DNA of 64,000 bases, from assembly GCA_008704415.1 (NCBI GenBank), contig VXIS01000040.1:62001-126000 (forward strand), given 5' to 3'. Each line of letters opens with the position of its first letter. The stretch's first letter is position 1. Below are positions 49,075 through 59,604 of the stretch, one piece after another. A program made the translations under genes and the position numbers. This stretch comes from Sphaerosporella brunnea (Eukaryota > Ascomycota > Pezizomycetes > Pezizales > Pyronemataceae). The notes under the pieces were generated by a model. The model searched no databases. It was not told the origin of the DNA and worked only from the letters and a program-made list of their open reading frames with translations.

Positions 49075-49596
49075 GTACGCGAAGACAACAATGCCAGCTG
49101 GCCCATGGTGTGGCGAATGTGGCTGGAATCCCACGATACATTTTCAGGAAGGGTGCCCATGTACCCCAGTACATACCGTACATACATCTCGTACATCATA
49201 CTTGTACAGCGGCGGGAGGATCGGCTTGGCTGTTGGCCCCCACTCTTGGATAAAAAAGCTTCAGGTGATTGAGTGAATCGGCGTTGCGTGTCACCACGTT
49301 TTTTTCGTGGCAACTGATTTTGAGGGGGGGTTGCGATTGATGGAACCGTTGCAGAGAACCGTGCGCAAGGATGGATGCCCACAGCGTTGTTGCTTGCTTT
49401 TTTGTTGCACGCCCAACATGGGGTGTCCAACGGCTCAACAGTCTTCAGAACTCCATTTGTGCTCCGCTCCACACGGCACCGACTGTGCTTGCTTCTCCGC
49501 CAACGGAACACGAGAGGATGATCAGCAGCATTGCAACGCGTATGGCTCTGATACGAAAACAATTCACAGGTTCGGTTGAATTCGAACTCTCTGCCT

Positions 49597-49627
49597 AAGT
49601 ACCTACCTAGGTAGGCAGGTAGGTAGG
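49597..49627. repeat. ACCT/AGGT tetranucleotide repeat
   Basis: About 30 bp of ACCTACCTAGGTAGGCAGGTAGGTAGGT, partly palindromic around CCTAGG. Confidence 0.85.
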
Positions 49628-52600
49628 TGCCTGGTATGTATCTAGGCCTTTCAGGAATAATTGCGATCAGCTCAACTCCGATTCAGCTGAGCGAAGCGAA
49701 CAGCGCATAAACTCAATTCTGAATGTATGTACCTACAGATCTGACACATAACGGTGCATAGATCGCGGAGTGCTATTTCATGTACGTGATAACGGTAAGA
49801 TGACGAGGAAATCCACCTGAACCTGCGGGTTTCGGTAGCGTTCCGGGAGGGCCGGCGGAAGTTAATCCCAGAACATCGCCCCTCGGAGGAACTACACTTA
49901 GCCCGCTCAACATCTTCCTGGTTTTCGCTCCACCTCGCTCTGCCCTCAGCACAACGAGCGAGGAGAAAACACGAGTGGTCTCCGTGCAAGCGAAGCCAAG
50001 GAAAGACAAGCGCTGCAGCTGTCGGCTAGCCCCTTTTCGGAGGAGTCGAAAGAGCGTGGCCGCATGGGCCGCCCGACACGGGAACCAACCGTCCTTGTGA
50101 CAAAAGAGGGACGACTGCTACTCCCACATGTTCTGCTCCCCAATGTGGGTGATCGGTCGAGTAAAGGATTAATCTTTGGCTCTATTGCAGCCAACGACGT
50201 CAGGCGCTTCCGCGATCTTCCCCAATTGTATCCCTGATACTATTCCACCTTCCTACATCAACCTCTCCCTCGGGGATTTTCTGCACTCAAGTAAGTAAGT
50301 ACTCGCTGGATTAGAACCTCGCTGGTCGGAATACACTGCTTAAATCTAAGTGCAAGGACCAGGCTATTGAAACATCGGCTCTATGCTCGAGAACAGAAGG
50401 CCCTTTATATCCGGCCTTTGAGGGTGTTATCATCTCAAACACAGGGCAGACTGGATAAGACAGCACGTATCCATGGTTGGGCAAAGAAATGCTTAAACAC
50501 ATGGATCCGGCTGTCGGTCGTCTGATATGTGGTCCGAGTTGGTTGTTGTGATGCATGTGGGGTACCCATAATGCAAGTTGTCGCCACAACAGATAGACCT
50601 CTCGGGTTGCGCGTCGGGTTATCTGACTTCCATGAGCATAATCGTCCTTCCAACGACAGGGTATTGACGGAAAATCATGTGTCACTGTGGGCTGGACATG
50701 TTGCGCACTCATCATTTGGCACCTTACCAACTGGAATCGCCTGAGCTGCCTGGTCTCGAAGTCCTGGCTCGAGGACAAATGATATGATAGATTTGTGATA
50801 CCGAGGATACGCGGCTCTTTGTCTTTGGCTATAAATGTCTCAAGGCAGCGCAGGCTTGGTGGAGAAATTCACAAACATTATTTACCGCGCGGGAGGGATC
50901 TGGACCATGGTGACTGCAACTGCCATTGGTTGGGCACGTTCGGCTGCTCAAACCTGCATCCGGGCAGTATCAAGGGCGCAGACTAAGTACTCGGGGCACC
51001 CTTCGTGTTGCGGGGCGGTGTTGAAGGACTACTGCTTCTGATTTAGCAATATCTCTATGAACTTGGCCGCAGCCAGCCAATACAGACTGCAAACACATCG
51101 CCGGCACCGACACGTCCTTTTCGGAGCTGCAGATATGTACCTAGTGAAAGGGTGGAGCCTTCCGATGTAAATCGGACGGCCACAGCCCCAAAACCACACC
51201 GGAGTAGGGGACTTCCAGTAACCCAGTTCACTGGCCTTGGGTATACTGTCGTTGGCTTACGCTCTTGTACTTGTCGATAACGGGCGTCCGGCTGCTAAAG
51301 TCGGCAAGCGCAACAGCCGTCTGAGTCTGCAGAATGCCTCCTTAAATTGGTACCGAACTGGCCGTTGCGGAACATCCCGCAGATGAATATGAGATTCAGA
51401 TGGACTCAAAGATGAAAGTCCTTAAGGCACAGAGCCCTGCTACCCTTGTTCCTCCTCCAAGGCAGACAGACGGTTGAGCGCCCCAGCACGGAGGTCTTCC
51501 CCACCGGAGACTGGTTTGTTTTTCAACCCTGGAACGGAGTAGGGATTCCAGGTTGAGGAGCACTAAATAATACTGAGTTGTGGCCAAAGCTTACCGCTCC
51601 TTTATTCGGTTTGTTCGGTAGAGCGGCAAGGAGAGATTGACAATGCCGTACTATTAAGGCCAACGTACTAATACAATCGAACCGACACTTCACTATCCCC
51701 GACAAGTACCTATAACCCACAAGGCCCAACGAACAGATCGATGGTTTTGCCACGGTCTCAAAACAGGGCGAGTTTCAGCGAACGATACTGTTCAACAATG
51801 ACGCGTCACCTGAACGTTCTAGACTCCGAATCTGCTATGCGAATATATCACGAGGTCGAGTGATCGCCGCGAATTGCGAAGGATGTATTCTACTTTGAAA
51901 GGGCCGTTCCTAACAAGTTGCCAGAAGTTGACGAGTGTCTATTCATGATTTCATTCGGCGATTGCCGCTATGTATTTTTTTTTTTTCCTGGTACCTTCGC
52001 GGCATCCAAGAGCAGGAGATATAGCGTTCACATGGATGTAGCCACGACGGAGAAATGAGGAAAGCGGATACATACTGTTTGATCTGTAAAGAGGGCTAGA
52101 GCGTTGGAGGTCAGTCGAACGGGCCAAGGTGTTCCCGACGAATACAAAAATGATGGCCGCGGGCAAACCTCATAAAGTATTACCCTGTCACTCTCAATCT
52201 GGGCAAATCGACAGCCATCATACTCCTCTTCGTTTGCTGTATCGACTTGGCGTTCTACTGCCTCGTTCGACTGACCCAACGCTCTTGGATGCATCATGCA
52301 GTCTCAAAAGCCAGGTGGGGCTTCCCCGCGACGCCACCGGTCCTCCCCCCAGCCAGACCCCCAGCCTCTCACTTAAGCCTTCCATGTCATTACCCCGCAA
52401 ATGCAGCTGTTTCATCACAAGCACTCACGTACCCGGTGGTTTGCGGTCGAGTCATGTGACATGATGTAGTTCATGGTTACATAACGAAGGGGACGGGGAC
52501 GCACATCATCTACATACCTGGTCAGTTGCGTGCAGTTGCCACTCAAGAGCCGGAGCTGGTAAATTGAGCATTGAAACATGTTTTGCAGCCTTAACCTTGC

Positions 52601-53994
52601 GGACCCACCAAGGATCCGTTTATTGTAGTTGATTGCATACGTGGCTGCACGCTGGCCCGATTCTATCCCTCGGCGCATACTACGCTTTCGTACCGTGAAA
52701 GAGAGGGAAATTTCACGAGACAGGCCGTACGCACAGCTACTGTAGTTACTTAGTTACCAAGGGAACTCTACAACTCTACAAGTGGACTAATTCGAAACGG
52801 GCGCGGGCAGGTATGTAGCTGTCGTTTGTATCAGGTCCTAAGTGGTTAACAGTGGTACAACTATTTAAGTGCATACTTAAGTACTAACCGGAGAATTACT
52901 GAAATCCATTTTCGTGCACTTTATTTTATGCACTCGCCCTAACGTCTGGACAAAAAATCGATCAGCTCGCTACCCGCGATGGTGTGCCATCAAAAGAAGA
53001 AAAAAAATAAGTCGGAATCTACTCACCATTCATGCTCGGACAAATCAGAGTGTCGCGCACAGGGCCCATCTCACAGCCCCCACATACTCAACAGCCCAGA
53101 TCCATGGCCATCTCTACCACGGAAAGCTCAATGGCCCCCACGCGGGCCTTCGGCTGGGTAATACGCTTTTCAAAACAGTGTGCATACTAAATCCAGACGG
53201 CTGGCAACCGGATGCCACATACATACGTCCAATCAAAGAATGCCCTTCCGTACAGTTTGACGTCTGCTGTAGCCGTGATTGTTGACAAGGAGTGCCCTAA
53301 AGTCTATACCCGGGGAATAGAAGGAAAGGAGGCCCCTGACAATTCGTACCCAAATTTCAAGGCCAGGTCGAACACACGTCCGATAACTAATCCTTGCAAT
53401 ATATCTATCCAACGGAAGGCAAGTACCGGTCTGGAACCTCCCCACTGAATATTTATCCACCCCCCTCCCCCATCCTCGGCCGGGTGCTGAATCCCCGGTA
53501 GATACCTTGGGATCTATGTGACAGACACACCTGCCTGCCAGTCCCCCCTCCCCCCCCCCAGAAAGTCGACTGGAGAGGGACGGGCGGCTATGGCGAGAGA
53601 AAAAAGAAAGGTTCGGAGGTTCGGGTGTCCCCCCAAAGCGGTAACCACATGTTTTTCTTGGATCCATCCTTCTGTATTGCTCGTTGTTTTCTTTAGCTGC
53701 CGAAACAAATAGGTGAGGGTATATTGTACATAGATGTAGGTACATACATTAGGTAGATATGCATAATTGCGTTTAGCGGCGGCAAGTAGTAGGTTGATAT
53801 TGAGTAAAGTAGGTAATCTAGGGTTGGACGAGGGGGGTAAAATGTGCACTTTATCAACGCGCGCGTGCGCGCCGGAGCCCTGTCAAGCCGGTCCGCGCGC
53901 GAGCAACAATAATCCGCATTTCAAGATGATTCAACCAGTACCCGTTCACTGTATGCCAACCCTGGTACGTCCAGACCGAATTCCCGACAGCATG
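49628..53994. other. Gene-free 4.4 kb
   Basis: Open frames here are short, overlap on both strands and match no family I know. A 11-12 bp inverted repeat (TCAACCCTGGAA ... TTCCAGGTTGA) at about 51524..51557 could form a hairpin. An alternating purine-pyrimidine CG-rich block (GCGCGCGTGCGCGC) lies at about 53860. No tRNA gene was found. Confidence 0.5.
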
Positions 53995-54010
53995 GAATCT
54001 TCATCCCTTT
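53995..54010. repeat. LINE target-site duplication, left copy
   Basis: GAATCTTCATCCCTTT, identical to 54684..54699, flanks the LINE fragment exactly at the end of its TTTG-type tail. Confidence 0.88.
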
Positions 54011-54683
54011 GTTTGTTTGTTTTAATCATAATGTATTCGGCCACTTGAGGCCATGACATACAGGGTACATGTAGACTGCCCTTAGGCCCTAAATGCCTAA
54101 AGTCGGGTGTGTCTTTTTAAAGGAAAGAAGACGTAAGGAAATTCGTAGTTGACATAGGAAAGAAAAGTAGCTCAAAATAATTCAAGAACAGATCGTCTTT
54201 ACATTCTTGGCTTCTCAGGCCAGGTCCCAACCTTTGTGTTTGCTAGGAATTCCAGCACGGCCTGGGTACATCGGTCGTCTGCTAACAGGACCTTGATGGG
54301 GGCGAGGGCCTTCTTTCTCCCACTCCCGATCTTTCCTTCTTGCATCTTGCATCGTGGCTATACCAACCGCCTTCCACAGCACATCTTGTTCTTTTCAACC
54401 TGGCACAGGACTTGAGGAGGTGCCCCCCTGGTCTGCGACGGTGCCTTCTTGCAGAACCAGCACTTGTCGTCCGCCCTCCTGTTTGCCCACGTCAAGTAGG
54501 GGTCCGTTGGCGCCTTGTTCAGTCTAAGCTGATAAAAACGAGAGGCGATGGCCTTGGGCGCCTTAGCCGCCGAGGGGTCGAGCCATGTCGTTTGGTCTGG
54601 GTGGTTGCCCTAGCGACGTGCGCGAGCGAGGCAGTGCCGAGCACCTCCGGGGTTGCAGACCCAAGGTTGCCATGGCCCTCGGC
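54011..54683 (-). mobile_element. 5'-truncated Tad1-like LINE insertion
   Basis: On the minus strand the first coding part resembles the end of the RNase H region (ATPEVLGTASLAHVARATT). Next comes the conserved tail of Tad1-type LINE proteins: FYQLRLNKAPTDPYLTWANR, a C-x2-C zinc motif (DDKCWFCKKAPSQTRGHLL), and in a shifted frame VLLADDRCTQAVLEFLANT. The 3' UTR has a GGCCTCAAGTGGCC hairpin and ends ATTAAAACAAACAAACAAA (54011 side). Identical 16-bp direct repeats at both ends mark it as a target-primed insertion truncated at its 5' end. At least one frame change shows it is dead. Confidence 0.88.
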
Positions 54684-54699
54684 GAATCTTCATCCCTTT
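54684..54699. repeat. LINE target-site duplication, right copy
   Basis: GAATCTTCATCCCTTT, identical to 53995..54010, marks the 5'-truncated end of the LINE fragment. Confidence 0.88.
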
Positions 54700-55690
54700 T
54701 GACGCCGGCTATTAGGTGCCAGTTCGCTAACTCACTTCTCACAGATCTTCAGAGAGCAAGTCCGGAATCTACAAACCCCAAGCTGGTTGTCCAACAGTCC
54801 CGGAAGCGTGGCGGCGCTCACCCGGGAGCCGTGGCCGTTGATTACGTCATTGAGATATTGATAAAAGCAAGCCCGAAACCTCGCCGGCGGAAACATACAA
54901 GATTATAGCTGCATTGAAGTCAGTTGGAAGCGGCCAAGGAGTCCTCGGTACAAATTTCTAGGCTCAGGCCGCCACCGAAGGTAATTTGTTCGAAATCGAG
55001 GATGTGCTGAATGCTGCTATGTCCCAAGAGCTGCTAGTACACTTTCGCTGGTAGCAGCCTGCTCTCTCTTGAGCCTTAAGGGTTAAATATCAAATAGGGG
55101 TAGAGGAATTATGAAGGAAAAGGGCAGGGTGCCAAGAGGAACGTCCTGTAGGTAATGTTCACAAATTTTCTTTGTATGGTTTTCTTCGGATGGCATGATC
55201 TAATGTGCTGCAGACAAGGCGATAAATGATATTCGCATATGTCCCATATGGGGTGCCGCGGCTGAAGATTGCGAGGCCCTTTACCGAACTCTTGTCGAAA
55301 TGGTGTTGTTTGATCGCATGACGCATGTGCGTTCGGTGCTGGACAAGTTCGCTCTTATGAAACTGCATATTCAAGGAGAATACTCTAACCAAGTGCCTAC
55401 ATCTGCGCCGAATACCATTATCACCCGATTACGCCCTCGGGTACAGGGATTGTGGTTGCTGTTGAAGTCAAGAAACCTAAGTACCGTACTTTTTGGAATG
55501 AAAGGCAGAGCACCTTGAGATTTTTCCGCGAGGGTTAGGGGATGTTAGGTATGAGTGACACATTATGACTTGAAGGACTCGGAGGAAGTAGTCTTTTCGA
55601 GGAGAAAGGGCCGGAAGGTAAAAGGATATGGGTTTTTCGATTGCCAGGCACTGGAAGGCCAATAGGTTGTAAGATTTTTTTTTTTTCGGT
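54700..55690. other. Stretch without a recognised gene
   Basis: Plus-strand frames at about 54724..54906 (containing SRKRGGAHPGAVAVDYVIEIL) and about 55229..55518 (containing IWGAAAEDCEALYRTLVEMV and LDKFALMKLHIQGEYSNQV) look more protein-like than most here. They have no start, intron or family I can defend. They could be remnants of an old gene or retroelement. Confidence 0.35.
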
Positions 55691-55696
55691 AATAGC

Positions 55697-55790
55697 TTTT
55701 TGTTTTTGTTTTAATCATACTGTATTCGGCCGCTTGCGGCCATGACATACGGGCTATATACACAAACCTACCCTTGAACCTCATGTGTCC
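55697..55790 (-). repeat. Second LINE 3'-end fragment
   Basis: The minus strand reads ATGTCATGGCCGCAAGCGG, then GGCCGAATACAGTATGATTAA and AACAAAAACAAAAAGC. This is the same 3' UTR hairpin and A-rich tail as 54011..54120, but with only about 90 bp retained and several base differences. No target duplication was identified. A TTTTTTTTTCGGTAATAG string next to the tail resembles the terminus of the element at 56013. Confidence 0.75.
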
Positions 55791-56012
55791 ACAGACGGGC
55801 GTGGTTTAGAAACAATAAGAAAGCACCAAGGAAAGCCGTCAGTAGTAGCAAAGGAAAGAAATGAAAGGTACAAATTGTCAAAGCATTCTCGCCGCTTCTC
55901 CGGTCACTTGCCAACCTGGGTGCAGCTTAGGAAGCTAAGACTGGCTTCTGTGCACCTCCCGTCTGCCAGAATTTTCTTTATAGGGGTGGAGGTTTTCTTC
56001 CATCCCCCTTTT

Positions 56013-56772
56013 CGGTAATAGTCTTATATACCACAGTTTTAAAGGTCTATTCCCTATACCACACTTTTCCGTGTTAATAAAAAATACCACACTGTTAGCG
56101 AGTATTACTTCGCACGCCGCACCGCACACTGAACGCCGCACTCCGCACGCACTACATCGGACCTCACACGTCGGACCTTGCACGCTTACTGTTAGCACCT
56201 CTACTTCATTCGTAGTAAAGTTCGCCCATGGCCTCTGTATAACGGTGTATATACACCCGGGCCGGCAACTCGGGCAACACTCGCCTCTATAATCGAGAGC
56301 TGCGCTGACTCAGTGCAGGTAGTGCGCTTATGGCGACGGCACCACACTAGGTGCATCGCTGAGGAGCATGGTCCGGAATGCTACCTGGTTCACCCGCAAT
56401 CCGCTGCGCTGCGTTCTTGAATCGATCAAGCGTGTCGAAGCGTTGACCATTAATATTTCCCACTTGCTCCCGATCGGGCGAGCTTCCTTGGGGACTCTAC
56501 GGCGGGGCTTTAGCTTTCAGCCTTGGGCCGCATTACACTAGATATATCGCGGCGGCAGCGGTAGGTGAGTAGTAAGTTTATAGAGGATGAGTTAGGAGGC
56601 TGCACAGACGTCGCCCAGGCCGATCTGGCAGGTTGCGCCGACTGAGATGGAAGGATGGAGCGTCCGATCACAGAACATCACTCGCTAAAGGTGTGGTATT
56701 TTTGATTAACATGGAAAAGTGTGGTCTATAGGAAATAGACCTTTAAAACTGTGGTATTAAAGACTTTTACCG
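56013..56772. mobile_element. Non-autonomous TIR element, copy 2 (uninterrupted)
   Basis: Arms of about 90 bp start CGGTAATAGTCTTATATACC on the left and CGGTAAAAGTCTTTAATACC on the right (reverse complement), both ending at AGCGAG. The interior aligns with 13126..14188 in blocks such as AAGTTCGCCCATGGCCTCTG. Both flanks are T-tracts. No transposase is found. This copy supplies the empty-site reference for the nested insertion in copy 1. Confidence 0.88.
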
Positions 56773-58454
56773 TTTTTTTTTTTCTTATGGAGGGTGCGCC
56801 CTACCGAAAAGCCAGCTGCAGCCTTTCGCTCCAAAAAATACGGTACTTTCATACCCGAACGCTCTCCCTCAACTCATTTGCTACCTTGGTAAAAGAGTCC
56901 TGGTGGTAGGCCAACGCGGATTCCAAGGCAAAATCGCTGGTGAGGGGCAAAACTTTTTTTTTTTTCGACTTTTGACCGCATATTGTTTACATTCTGAGCA
57001 TCGTTTTGATATCTGGCTTGAGTTTTTTGGACCATAATCGAAGATGGCGTTCGCCTCCCTTCCGAGTTCGCCTGCCACCCAGACTCTCGATGTCCAACCC
57101 CGTCAGCATAGCGTCGCTCCAGGGTGTCCTCAAAATCGTCGGTAGATTTTCAGTATCTGAACACCAACTCCAAGCAGGTGCATGCAACACGCTCGCAGGG
57201 CTGCATCGAAGGTGACCACAGTGATCTATGGTATCGCTTCAGATTCTTGCAATTACCAATTCGCTCGCCTGGACGAAGACGGCTGTTTGAAGGTTTCCAG
57301 TGCCACAAGACTGCGATGAGTCGCCGCCGCCACCTTTTCTAGTCCTCACAAATCCCCAACGAAGGCATGTCGCTTCTCTAAGACGTCTGCCGTGTTGGAG
57401 GAGAAAGTCAAGAGGGAGGCTCTTCCAGGAAGGTGGGATTGCGATGCCGACCGTGAAAAGCATCGATGAATGGATTCGAAGTGCTGCTGGTGATGTGGAC
57501 GTCTGGGAAGTCATCGCTGACGTCAGTGGTAAACCAGTTCTTGTCCTATTTAGGTATGCCAGTATCACTGTCAAACTTTCACTCTAATATTACGTAGTTT
57601 CGGAATGTCATCAGTTTGTGATTTGTGGCATTCATTGAGGCTACTTTGTTCTATTTGTATTTCTCTACATTCTCTGGCATGCATTCACGTTGATTCCACA
57701 AGTTCTTACGACTTTAAGCCCGGCGCTTTAAGGCAGAGAATCTGGCTGACAGGACATGCTTGCATTTTCACGCCTGGACATCAAAAAAAAGCTTCGGGCC
57801 GTCAGCCAGGCGAAATCCCGGTCTTCCTTATTAGAATAGCTACAAGAGAATCGGGCGGAGCATCCAAAAGCGGTTTAGTGATTCACTCAGAGCAGTAGCT
57901 ACAGCATCCATGGGTTCATTCATTTTGCTGATCAACTAAGCCCTAATACAGTACCTAAATTCGAGTGATATTTAATGCTTACAGCGCATACATAGAATCG
58001 CACTCGAGGGACGTTCCCTGCAAGATTCCAAGTGGTATCTCTGGCACAACCAGATGATATACTTTATTTCTCAAGCGGCAAACTGTTATGCAAGATGCTT
58101 CTCTACAAAGCTATGGATTGTGGCGGCGATGTCTGGGGTCAACTGGTTGGGCCTGTTTTTTGGTGTCCGCCACCATAGATACCGGTCTCTTTCTATCTAA
58201 TACTGGCTCCCAAAAATCAAAAAAATAAATAGCGACGTTTCTAAAACCAAGAACTCGCAATTGCAAGTTTAAAATCGTACATGTATTACTAATAGAGTCT
58301 TCACCTCGATGCCGACTTCTCAAGTCCAGATGAGACTCGTTTTAAGATCATCACTGCATCAACCTCTAGCCAGATGTGATGGCTTTCTTCTGCTCTGTAC
58401 CATCCAGTTGCTACCAGTGTGGATATATAGATAATTATTATCAATATTGCACTA
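56773..58454. other. Gene-free stretch
   Basis: The first 80 bp (TACCGAAAAG ... CTTTCGC ... ATACGGTAC) weakly resembles the segment just right of the 13-kb copy, so the repeat may extend further than its arms. A plus-strand frame at about 57440..57587 (SIDEWIRSAAGDVDVWEVIA) is protein-like but unassigned. Confidence 0.4.
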
Positions 58455-59604
58455 CTATACACACAAAGCATTCGCTAAAGCTGCTGCGATGATCTTGTGC
58501 ACATTGTGTGTCGGATGCAGCGAGTTCAACCAAAAGTACTGGTCCACCGGAACGCCGCATTCAGGGTAGAAAGTATTCCACTCCGGCGTACCATTCTGAT
58601 AGCTCGAGCAATACGTGATGGCGTTCTTGAATCCATACTGTTCTGGATTTTCCAGAATCGTGTTGAACACCTTGGAGCTCTTGAAAACCTTCGCCCAAAC
58701 CCCGCTCTTTGTCTTTTTCAAATCGGACACACGGCAGGCTAAAAGACTGTTGTAGGATGCCAACGCTTCGGTCTCGAGAGAGACGGCTTGATTGCCTTGA
58801 CCGACGGTGAGAGGGGAACGGTTCACCGGTGGCACATCCATGAAGAGGAAGTTCCGTGCGCCGACTGCATAGAGCTATATTTCGTCATCATCAACCCTCT
58901 ACTCAACAGCCAGGAGGGAGGTGTGTTCACCTCATCAACCAAATTGAAGTACTCGTCCATCAGCTCTCGGTGGAACTCATCGGAGGCATCCGGATGGGCC
59001 AAATAGGAGCTTCCTATATCGTTGATCCCAATCCATATAAGGAACAAGCTATCCCCGGCCGTCCATGGTGCGATCGTTGCCTTCTGCGGCTGGAGGACCC
59101 CTAGGAAAAGGTCTTCAACCTGCTGCTTCAGAGAAAGCACTTGTGGCTCGTAGGGAGCCACCAGTGCCGAGTCGATGGTTGCACCGCCGTAGGCAAAGTT
59201 GAAGGTCAAAGTCTCGGTCTGGTTGAATTCGACGGTGAGATAGTCGATCCAGTTCGGACCACTGGCATTCTTGTTAACTACACCACCACTACTTCCAGAG
59301 GTGAGGCTTACTTTGAAGCCGTCCATCCCGGGTATGGAGGATTGCCGAGTGGGTTCCCCTTAGCGGGCAACGGACTCCCGTCCGTAATGTTGAAGCCAGT
59401 CGTGGTGTACGAGTCTCCACTGCCCACAGAACCGTCAACAAACACAAGCCTCGAATCAATCGCCTAGATAATTACGTACAACGAGAAGAAATACTTCAAT
59501 CCCTTCAGTCCAGGGTAGCTGCTCGTACTCCGGGGTAGAGTCAATGCCGCGGCGCCACCGACCAGCGTCAATGTGACAGCCAGGGTGCCAGAGAACGAAC
59601 GCAT
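58455..59604 (-). CDS. Secreted SGNH/GDSL esterase, CE16-like acetylesterase, four exons
   Basis: Exons 59604..59480, 59419..59312, 59261..58931 and 58874..58455 give 327 aa. A signal peptide covers about residues 1-20 ([18 protein letters not shown]). Block I nucleophile: [10 protein letters not shown] with Ser45, restored by the first splice. GGAT lies at 103-106, GIND with Asn158 is block III, and NSLHPTH with His308 is block V. Position -3 from the His is Asn305 rather than Asp. The family includes secreted acetylesterases that remove acetyl groups from plant cell-wall sugars. The sequence pattern ([26 protein letters not shown]) is typical of it. Substrate is inferred. The Met at 59604 is preferred to an in-frame Met at 59670 because it places the hydrophobic core at the N-terminus. 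Confidence 0.9.

Larger units (their letters stand above)
48504..49169. mobile_element. Internally deleted Tc1-like element
   Basis: TA at 48502..48503 and 49170..49171 flank the unit. The left end reads CTTGGGTACAGCC... then GGGCACCC; the right end, reverse-complemented, reads CTGGGGTACA then TGGGCACCC, the same TIR with about 10 bp missing. A direct copy of the inner arm motif (AAAAGTTGGGCACC, about 48628) follows about 110 bp inside the left end, like the IR/DR layout of Tc1 elements. The interior holds transposase remnants and a pentanucleotide array. Confidence 0.75.

Noticed and set aside
48920..49276. Cys/Val-rich frames reading VVLCCVLCCVV
   Set aside because: They are translations of the TTGTG pentanucleotide array, not genes.
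50311..50778. 155-codon minus-strand frame
   Set aside because: No domain, intron or conserved pattern; lies in a gene desert with similar frames on the other strand.
51396..51760. Possible solo LTR around a TCAACCCTGGAA hairpin
   Set aside because: No TG...CA ends, target duplication or second copy could be shown; only the hairpin is certain.
55159..55518. Plus-strand frame containing LDKFALMKLHIQGEYSNQV as a gene
   Set aside because: Protein-like in places, but no start context, splice sites or family support a model; listed only as an unassigned stretch.
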